A stretch of DNA of 12,003 bases from JABISG01 sp963581435 (lineage in GTDB: Bacteria > Planctomycetota > Planctomycetia > Planctomycetales > Planctomycetaceae). The notes below the pieces were generated by a model. The model made no database searches. It saw only the letters and a program-made list of their open reading frames with translations, and was not told where the DNA came from. This document shows, piece by piece, positions 6,839 to 12,003 of the stretch (positions are counted from its first letter, which is position 1; every line of letters begins with the position of its first letter). The stretch lies in NCBI GenBank assembly GCA_963581435.1, contig CAUZOL010000205.1:1-12003 (forward strand), written 5' to 3'. Position numbers and translations under genes: made by a program.

Positions 6839-8719
6839 ATGCGACAGGACATGAGCTTAACCACGGAGACACGGAGACACGTAGAAATTGGTGAGGAACG
6901 GAGAGAGGAGAGTGGAGTACGAACGGTGAGTGCCACACTCGCCTCTTCGTCCTCCATCATCGACTTTAACGGATTCTCCGTGTCTCCGTGTCTCCGTGGT
7001 TTCGTCATCTTGATGCTTATGTGCTGCCTGCCTGCACGGGCTGCGCATGCTCTTGAACCGATTCCGGACAAGCTCGTCGTGCTGACGTTTGACGACTCGG
7101 TCAAGTCGCATTTCACCGTCGTGCGGCCGATTCTGTTAAAGCACAAGTTTGGGGCGACGTTCTTCATCACCGAGGGTTTTGACTTCGCCAAGGACAAAAG
7201 CAATTACATGACGTGGGACGAGATTGCCCACCTGAATCGCGACGGGTTCGAGATCGGCAATCACACGCGCGACCACATGGTCATCTCGCCGAAGACGATT
7301 GATCGGATCGCACAGCAGGTGACGGTCATCAACGATCGATGTCTTGAGTACGGCATACCCGTTCCGGTCAGTTTCGCCTATCCGGGCAACGGACTCGATG
7401 ATCGCGCATTGCCCATTCTGAAGAAGTTGGGGATTCGTTTCGCACGCCGCGGCGGGGCACCGGAATATCCCTACAAAGAAGGAAAGGGCTTCGCCTACCA
7501 GCCGGGATTCGATCATCCGCTTTTGATTCCCTCGGCAGGCGACGCACGACCGACATGGACACTCGAAAACTTCAATCGGGCCGCCCGGCAGGCACGTCAC
7601 GGCCGCATCGCTGTTCTGCAATTTCACGGTGTGCCGGACCTTGCCCACCCGTGGGTTCATTCGCCGGTGGAGCGATTCCAAGAGTACATGCAGTATCTGG
7701 CCGACAACGATTACCAGGTGATTGCGCTGCGCGACCTATCGAAGTTTGTTAATCCGGAAATCACACCATCGAAATGGCAGGGAGTGATTGAGGACCGCAA
7801 GCGGGCGATTGCCGCCAACCAATCGCGCGACAACTACCGGCGGCCCAAAAACGAGAAGGAATTGCGAAGCTGGCTGGAGAACATGGTCTGGTATCACCGC
7901 TACACCACGGCCGAAGTCTCAGCGGCGACCGGTTTGTCAGCTGCAGAAATCATCAGCGCGCTGAAGAAATTCGACATTCGAGCGGCGACCAAACCGAAAC
8001 GGTCGGCCGACGCGCCGTTAACCGTGCTGCCGTTTCCCGCCGGCCGCCATCCGCGAATCGGGTTTCTCGACGGCGCGATCCGTCCGCAGCGGGAGACGAA
8101 AGTCAGTGTGTTCCTCCCCTGGGATCCGGAGAGCTACGTTGTGGTTGATGCCCCGGAAGCGATTCGCCGCAACAACGAGGCGGAGCACGGCCTGTTGTAT
8201 TTGGCGCACACGCACGTCGATACGATGTGGACCAAACAGAACATTCCACTGAAACCACTTGAATGGCAGAAGCAAAAGGACGGGGCGTTGGTGATGGAGC
8301 GAAAACTCCCCAATGGTGTCGTGTTCGGGACGAAGATCGTGCCGGGACGCGATGTTGTCGATATGCAAATGTGGCTGGAGAATGGATCGGAGGAGACGTT
8401 GAGCAATCTGCGCGTGCAGAATTGCGTGATGTTTCGCGGCTCGCCGGAATTCGCCGCGCAGACCGTCGAGAACAAGGTCTTCTCCGCCCCGTATGCCGCC
8501 TGCCGTTCGGCGGCGGGCAACCGCTGGGTCATCGTCGCCTGGGAACCGTGCCTGCGTGCGTGGGGCAATAAGGGGTGTCCCTGCCTGCACAGCGATCCGC
8601 AATTCCCCGACTGCCCACCCGGTGAAAAGCGCCGGTTGAAAGGGCGACTCTCGTTCTTTGAAGGCACCGACATCGAAGCAGAGTTCAAACGCATCGATGC
8701 CACCGGCTGGCAGAAATAG
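6839..8719 (+). CDS. Secreted polysaccharide deacetylase (NodB-like) fused to a C-terminal domain of unknown function
   Basis: Counted from ATG 6839 the protein has 626 residues. A NodB-type carbohydrate esterase domain spans about 70-280: metal/catalytic motif TFDDS (83-87), GNHTRDH with zinc-ligand histidines 142 and 146, FAYPGNG (179-185), and QFHG with His 263. It would remove N-acetyl groups from a cell-surface or environmental glycan. Residues about 355-381 (YTTAEVSAATGLSAAEII and following) look like a small helix-turn-helix. Residues about 400-626 form a beta-rich domain with LAHTHVDTMW and a Cys-rich CPCLHSDPQFPDCPPGE segment, familiar from planctomycete proteins but without a known role. 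The start is uncertain. ATG 6839 has GAAAGG 7 bases upstream and sits 4 bases after the previous stop. However, residues about 8-55 are encoded by a palindromic repeat, and the hydrophobic export segment FVILMLMCCLPARAAHA comes only after it. ATG 7013 is a credible alternative. Confidence 0.85.
   Translation: MRQDMSLTTETRRHVEIGEERREESGVRTVSATLASSSSIIDFNGFSVSPCLRGFVILMLMCCLPARAAHALEPIPDKLVVLTFDDSVKSHFTVVRPILLKHKFGATFFITEGFDFAKDKSNYMTWDEIAHLNRDGFEIGNHTRDHMVISPKTIDRIAQQVTVINDRCLEYGIPVPVSFAYPGNGLDDRALPILKKLGIRFARRGGAPEYPYKEGKGFAYQPGFDHPLLIPSAGDARPTWTLENFNRAARQARHGRIAVLQFHGVPDLAHPWVHSPVERFQEYMQYLADNDYQVIALRDLSKFVNPEITPSKWQGVIEDRKRAIAANQSRDNYRRPKNEKELRSWLENMVWYHRYTTAEVSAATGLSAAEIISALKKFDIRAATKPKRSADAPLTVLPFPAGRHPRIGFLDGAIRPQRETKVSVFLPWDPESYVVVDAPEAIRRNNEAEHGLLYLAHTHVDTMWTKQNIPLKPLEWQKQKDGALVMERKLPNGVVFGTKIVPGRDVVDMQMWLENGSEETLSNLRVQNCVMFRGSPEFAAQTVENKVFSAPYAACRSAAGNRWVIVAWEPCLRAWGNKGCPCLHSDPQFPDCPPGEKRRLKGRLSFFEGTDIEAEFKRIDATGWQK
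6859..7001. repeat. Palindromic (MITE/REP-like) element overlapping the 5' end of the deacetylase gene
   Basis: A 23-base perfect inverted repeat has arms at 6859-6881 and 6979-7001, separated by 97 bases. Each arm is built from CACGGAGA-type units repeated every eight bases. Inside, the left part is purine-rich and the right part pyrimidine-rich, so pairing can continue imperfectly. A small perfect hairpin, GAGTG CCA CACTC, lies in the middle of the spacer. The arms match a widely dispersed intergenic repeat I know from environmental bacteria. No transposase is encoded and I see no target-site duplication. Both strands are open across it and give similar peptides (TTETRRH and SVSPCLRGF), as expected for a palindrome. 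Confidence 0.75.
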
Positions 8720-8762
8720 CAGGCAGCCACGGAGTGAATAGAAGTCATTTAGAGACCTTTCT

Positions 8763-8871
8763 CGGGTGGCCGGGGCTGGACCGAAGGGAAGCGCCGGTGG
8801 TTGAATCAGAAACCCGGTTTCTCGTCGCGCGAACCCCGGGGCTACGTAAATACTCCAGCCCCGGCCACCCG
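8763..8871. repeat. Palindromic intergenic element with 18-bp arms
   Basis: Arms at 8763-8780 and 8854-8871 are an 18-base perfect inverted repeat (CGGGTGGCCGGGGCTGGA and its complement), separated by 73 bases. A second perfect hairpin, AGAAACC C GGTTTCT, lies inside at 8808-8822. The spacer also holds GGAAGCGCCGGTGG (8787-8800), which recurs near the right edge of the window. The element fills most of the gap between the deacetylase gene and tilS. It could end transcription of the deacetylase gene as a strong stem, though no T-tract follows. No coding sequence is present. Confidence 0.75.
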
Positions 8872-8934
8872 TCGTCTGTGAATTCAAGCTGACACACCAC
8901 TCATTCATGCGGCGGCTGGACTGCTAAACGCAAT

Positions 8935-9939
8935 ATGAACTCGCTTCCGGAAAAACTGGCGCCGGCGATTACGAATTGTGGGCTGCGCGGGTCACGGATT
9001 CTTGTTGGAGTTTCCGGCGGTGCCGACAGTGTCGCGCTGCTGCGCGGGCTATGTGAGATTCAGGGCGAACAACAGCTTGAAATCATCGCTGCCCACTTGA
9101 ACCACCAGTTGCGAGGTGCGCAGTCCGGCGATGATGCGAGGTGGGTCGAGGCGTTGTGCGGGGAATTTGGCGTGCGGCTGATTCTCGAAAGCCGCAACAT
9201 CGCCGAGATTGCTGAACAGCGCAGTCACGGTTTGGAAGAAACCGCACGGCAGCAGCGCTACGAGTTTCTGTCGGAGGCGGCTGAACGCGAAGAATGCTCA
9301 CATGTGGCGGTCGCGCACACGGCCGACGATCAGGCGGAGACGATTCTGCACCACGTGCTGCGCGGCACCGGTATTGCCGGGCTATCGGGGATGTCGATGA
9401 CGCGGCCGTTGGACGATGCCCTGCAGCTTGTGCGTCCGCTGCTTGAGGTTACCCGGGCCGACGTGGAAACGTACCTCAAAGGCATTGGTCAGGACTTTCG
9501 CACGGATGACAGTAACACCGAACTGTCGTTCACTCGCAATCGCATCCGTCATTCGCTGCTGCCTTCGCTCAAGCGGGAATTCAATCCGCAGGTCGAGCAG
9601 GCGCTGTTGCGGCTCGGCCGGCAGGCGGCCGATGTCCGGGCGATGACCGAAGAGTTGGCCGGCCGGTTGCTCGATTCGGCTCTCATCGAAAAGAACGAGA
9701 TGATTTGCCGGATCGATTGTACTCGGTTCACGGGCGAGCCGGTGCATCTCGTGCGGGAGTGTTTTTCGCTGCTGTGGAAACGGCAGAACTGGCCACGCAA
9801 GCGTATGGGTTTTGCGGACTGGAACCGACTGGCGACGATGATTCGCGCCGACCAGACAGACGGTTCCGCCGATACATTGCCGGGGCACATCGAGGCGGCA
9901 CGTCGGGGTACGCTGCTGGTGTTGCGGCGTATGGTGTGA
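8935..9939 (+). CDS. tilS: tRNA(Ile)-lysidine synthetase TilS
   Basis: This 334-residue N-type ATP pyrophosphatase attaches lysine to the wobble C34 of the CAU-anticodon tRNA-Ile, changing decoding from Met to Ile. It is normally an essential cytoplasmic enzyme. The PP-loop SGGADS lies at 27-32. The conserved AHLNHQLRG begins at 53, followed by AHTADDQAETILHHVLRGTG, RPLL, and RNRIRHSLLPSL from 201. The helical part after 210, rich in Leu and Arg, corresponds to the substrate-binding domain. At 334 residues it lacks the extra C-terminal domain of the E. coli-type enzyme (about 430 residues) and resembles the shorter forms such as that of Aquifex. The ATG at 8935 starts shortly after the palindromic element and has no strong SD. 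The 192 bases after it hold nothing I can support beyond a lone TTGACA at 9964-9969. Confidence 0.95.
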   Translation: MNSLPEKLAPAITNCGLRGSRILVGVSGGADSVALLRGLCEIQGEQQLEIIAAHLNHQLRGAQSGDDARWVEALCGEFGVRLILESRNIAEIAEQRSHGLEETARQQRYEFLSEAAEREECSHVAVAHTADDQAETILHHVLRGTGIAGLSGMSMTRPLDDALQLVRPLLEVTRADVETYLKGIGQDFRTDDSNTELSFTRNRIRHSLLPSLKREFNPQVEQALLRLGRQAADVRAMTEELAGRLLDSALIEKNEMICRIDCTRFTGEPVHLVRECFSLLWKRQNWPRKRMGFADWNRLATMIRADQTDGSADTLPGHIEAARRGTLLVLRRMV

Positions 9940-10131
9940 AGTTTGCCCCGCGGCATCGACTGGTTGACACTCCCGTCGCAAGGCCGGCTATGTGGCGAAT
10001 TCACAACGGGGATTGTGGATTTTCGCTGCCCGAGTGGTTAGTATGCTGCATTCCCGCGTTGTCTGTTCGACCAGTCGCGCGGCCGTATCGGGTTGAAATC
10101 GACACCACTTGCAAACTTGGGATGATCGCGA

Positions 10132-11787
10132 ATGAACGACACAAGCAGCACCTCAGATAGTGGAAACCAGTTGCTTTTCTGGGGGTGTTTCATCGCACTC
10201 ATTACCACGTCATTCGCATTCATCGGACGTATGTTTCTGATCGACACCTGGGGCCTTGAATTCGGTCTCGACGCGGCTCAGAAAGGACGTCTCATCGGCA
10301 TTGGCATCTGGCCGTTTGCGCTCAGTATTATCATGTTCAGCCTGATCATCGATCGCATCGGCTACAAGACGGCCATGTTTTTCGCGTTTGGCGGTCATCT
10401 CGTGTGGACGGTGATGGGTGTTGCGGCCTATTTCGTCGAGGACAAGGAACTCAGCTACAATCTAATATACTGGGGTAGTCTCGTCGTAGCATTGGCGAAT
10501 GGAACCGTCGAAGCATTCATCAATCCGGTGGTGGCGACGATGTTCGGCCAGGCGAAAACCAAATGGCTTAACATTCTGCATGCTGGCTGGCCTGCGGGTT
10601 TGGTGATTACCGGACTGCTGTTGATTGGGATCGACACGTACGACAAGTCGAGCGGCGAGACAACTGCCTGGGCGATCAAGATTGGCCTGGTCGGTATTCC
10701 CGCCGTTATCTACTTCCTCATTCTTGTTGGCCTGAAATTCCCGGAGAGTGAACGCGTTTCGGCGGGTGTCAGCTACAAGGGAATGTTGCAGGAGTTTGGC
10801 GTCGCGGGCGCGTCCATCGTGAGTGTGCTGCTTGTGCTGCAGCTGATGGACTTTTTCCCGGATTACTCGAAAGGACTTTTCATTGGCATTGGTGTGCTGA
10901 TGGTGGTGGCATTTGGCTTGTACACGCGATCGTTCGGTCGGCCGATCCTCATTCTGCTCATCCTGATCATGATGCCGTTGGCCACAACCGAGATCGGCAC
11001 CGACGGCTGGATCACCAGCATCATGGAAGGCATCGCGAAGAGTGGCGATTTTCATGCAGGTTGGATTCTCGTCTATACGTCGGCAATTATGCTCGTGTTG
11101 CGGTTCATGGCCGGTCCCATCGTCCATGCTCTTTCACCTCTCGGCCTGTTGGCAGCCAGTGCCGTGCTTGCCATCGCCGGACTGGGGTATCTCAGCGTGG
11201 CCCAGGGAATGACAATCTTTGTGGCGGCGACGCTGTACGGATTCGGCAAGACATTCTTCTGGCCGACAATGCTCGGTGTGGTCTCGGAGCAATGCCCGAA
11301 AGGCGGAGCACTCACGCTGAATGCCATCAGCGGCATCGGTATGCTGGCCGTCGGCACGCTGGGGTTTACCTACATCGGCGTGTTGCAGACGAAAACACAT
11401 CAGCAGGCGATTGTGGATCACCCGTCGCTTTCAAAAGATGTGCCAGGACTGGTTGCTGATGGAGAAGTGACTGTGCTGGAGGACAAGAAGATTTACGAGG
11501 TACTCACATACAAGGCGATTAACGATGATGCGATGAAGGCATTGGTTAAAAATGTGCCCGCTGACGAGCAGCTCGCGGTCGAGAAGGAACTCAAAAAAGT
11601 GCAGGCCGATAGCTCGCAGGGAGCCCTGTACTATATGGCGTTCTTCCCGTTGTTCATGTTGGTTTGTTACGTCGGTATGATCGCCTACTTTAAGTCGAAA
11701 GGTGGCTACCACGCGGAAGTCCTCACGGGACACGGGGCGGAAGACGCCAAATTCACCGGAGGAGTGGAAGCGTCGGTGGAGGGCTGA
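10132..11787 (+). CDS. Major facilitator superfamily transporter
   Basis: This 551-residue integral membrane protein has at least 12, and perhaps 14, hydrophobic spans. They start at about residue 13 (LLFWGCFIALITTSFAFIGRMFLI) and include NILHAGWPAGLVITG from 147, a TTEIGTDGWI segment at 285-294, and LYGFGKTFFWPTMLGVV. A loop of about 77 charged residues (420-496) separates the last span from the one before it. The MFS loop 2-3 signature appears in degenerate form as DRIGYKTAM after span 2. Secondary transport across the inner membrane is expected. The substrate cannot be read, though similar planctomycete proteins are often found near sugar-metabolism genes. TTGGGAT, 8-14 bases upstream of ATG 10132, could serve as a weak SD. 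The last codons, encoding VEASVEG, fall inside a short tandem duplication shared with the downstream palindrome. Confidence 0.88.
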   Translation: MNDTSSTSDSGNQLLFWGCFIALITTSFAFIGRMFLIDTWGLEFGLDAAQKGRLIGIGIWPFALSIIMFSLIIDRIGYKTAMFFAFGGHLVWTVMGVAAYFVEDKELSYNLIYWGSLVVALANGTVEAFINPVVATMFGQAKTKWLNILHAGWPAGLVITGLLLIGIDTYDKSSGETTAWAIKIGLVGIPAVIYFLILVGLKFPESERVSAGVSYKGMLQEFGVAGASIVSVLLVLQLMDFFPDYSKGLFIGIGVLMVVAFGLYTRSFGRPILILLILIMMPLATTEIGTDGWITSIMEGIAKSGDFHAGWILVYTSAIMLVLRFMAGPIVHALSPLGLLAASAVLAIAGLGYLSVAQGMTIFVAATLYGFGKTFFWPTMLGVVSEQCPKGGALTLNAISGIGMLAVGTLGFTYIGVLQTKTHQQAIVDHPSLSKDVPGLVADGEVTVLEDKKIYEVLTYKAINDDAMKALVKNVPADEQLAVEKELKKVQADSSQGALYYMAFFPLFMLVCYVGMIAYFKSKGGYHAEVLTGHGAEDAKFTGGVEASVEG

Positions 11788-11834
11788 TTTGCCCCGTAGC
11801 GTGGAAGCGCCGGTGGCGGGGCAATATTTGCCCG
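11764..11834. repeat. Imperfect tandem duplication, 37-base period, across the transporter stop codon
   Basis: GTGGAAGCGTCGGTGG at 11764-11779 and GTGGAAGCGCCGGTGG at 11801-11816 differ at one base. Each is followed by a G-run, a short AT-containing stretch and TTTGCCC. The first unit encodes the transporter's final residues and its TGA stop. The second is the left half of the palindrome at 11796-11857. The arrangement suggests a local duplication or insertion of a repeat at the 3' end of the gene. Confidence 0.55.
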
Positions 11835-11857
11835 CGGCGCTGAGAACTCGACGCTAC
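11796..11857. repeat. Nested palindrome downstream of the transporter
   Basis: Three nested perfect stems line up. GTAGCGT (11796-11802) pairs with ACGCTAC (11851-11857), GCGCC (11807-11811) with GGCGC (11836-11840), and GGGCAA (11819-11824) with TTGCCC (11828-11833) around a TAT loop. It begins 9 bases after the transporter stop and could act as a transcript-stabilising or terminating hairpin. No T-tract follows the inner stem, so a classical intrinsic terminator is not shown. It contains the 14-mer GGAAGCGCCGGTGG, also found in the element at 8763-8871. Confidence 0.65.
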
Positions 11858-12003
11858 AATGCTGCCAGATAGAATTGGGGTAACCGTTCACAGCGTAGCG
11901 ATCACGTGCTTGGCAGCAGGGTTGGTGTGGGGCGGTTTTGCTGTTTGTGGGTGACGGCATCGGTGATCCAGCCGAGAGCGTGGCGGCCGAGGCGGCGACA
12001 GGT
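11858..12003. other. Right edge: no supported gene
   Basis: On the + strand only very short frames are present. On the - strand two frames enter from the right edge and stop at 11902-11904 (33 residues, including LGWITDAVTHKQQNRP) and at 11888-11890 (37 residues, ending KHVIATL). Either could be the 3' end of a convergent gene outside the window. Neither has a motif I recognise, so no call is made. Confidence 0.35.

Noticed and set aside
6454..7203. Minus-strand open frame (249 residues) across the phosphodiesterase/deacetylase junction
   Set aside because: Its openness comes partly from the palindromic repeat, which reads through on both strands; no domain is recognisable.
8018..8908. Long minus-strand open frame (296 residues) opposite the deacetylase
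   Set aside because: It is a shadow of a GC-rich coding strand: Arg/His-rich translation, no motif, and it runs through the palindromic element, whereas the + strand encodes clear NodB-fusion sequence.
8935..9939. TilS as a truncated gene
   Set aside because: All catalytic and tRNA-binding motifs are present and the length fits the short class of TilS lacking the C-terminal domain.
9964..9994. TTGACA with a TATGTG-like -10 upstream of the transporter
   Set aside because: The -35 is perfect, but the best -10 needs a 19-base spacer and matches poorly; one hexamer is not enough to call a promoter.

Overview
The window looks like chromosomal DNA of a planctomycete (Planctomycetota) or a close relative. 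The evidence is two secreted PQQ-type beta-propeller proteins with the WPQWRGP start typical of that phylum, one of which carries EF-hand calcium loops; a secreted polysaccharide deacetylase fused to a C-terminal domain I associate with the same group; GC-rich coding sequence; weak or absent Shine-Dalgarno sequences; and roomy intergenic gaps holding short dispersed repeats and palindromes. This is an inference from protein style, since no rRNA or other phylogenetic marker is present.

All seven supported genes are on the + strand. From left to right: a gene-free left edge (1-352); two tandem PQQ-propeller paralogues (353-1783 and 1842-3230); a 296-base gap with a dispersed repeat and a hairpin just upstream of an ABC-F ATPase (3527-5311); a 200-base gap with a second dispersed repeat; an alkaline-phosphatase/NPP-fold protein with an eroded metal site (5512-6834); a NodB-type polysaccharide deacetylase fusion that begins 4 bases after that gene's stop (6839-8719) and whose predicted N-terminus is encoded by a palindromic repeat; a gap with a 109-base palindromic element; tRNA-Ile lysidine synthetase tilS (8935-9939); an MFS transporter (10132-11787); and a right edge with a third palindrome overlapping a small tandem duplication that reaches into the transporter's last codons.

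The genes do not form one pathway. The propeller pair probably forms a small secreted or periplasmic unit. The phosphodiesterase-fold and deacetylase genes are close enough to be co-transcribed. The ABC-F protein (ribosome-associated) and TilS (tRNA modification) are housekeeping translation factors with separate leaders. I found no convincing defence system, CRISPR array, integrase, transposase or biosynthetic cluster. The more unusual content is the repeat architecture (three palindromic elements and two short periodic repeats in 12 kb, one of them overlapping the start of a gene), the NPP-fold protein missing several canonical metal ligands, and the two-domain deacetylase.
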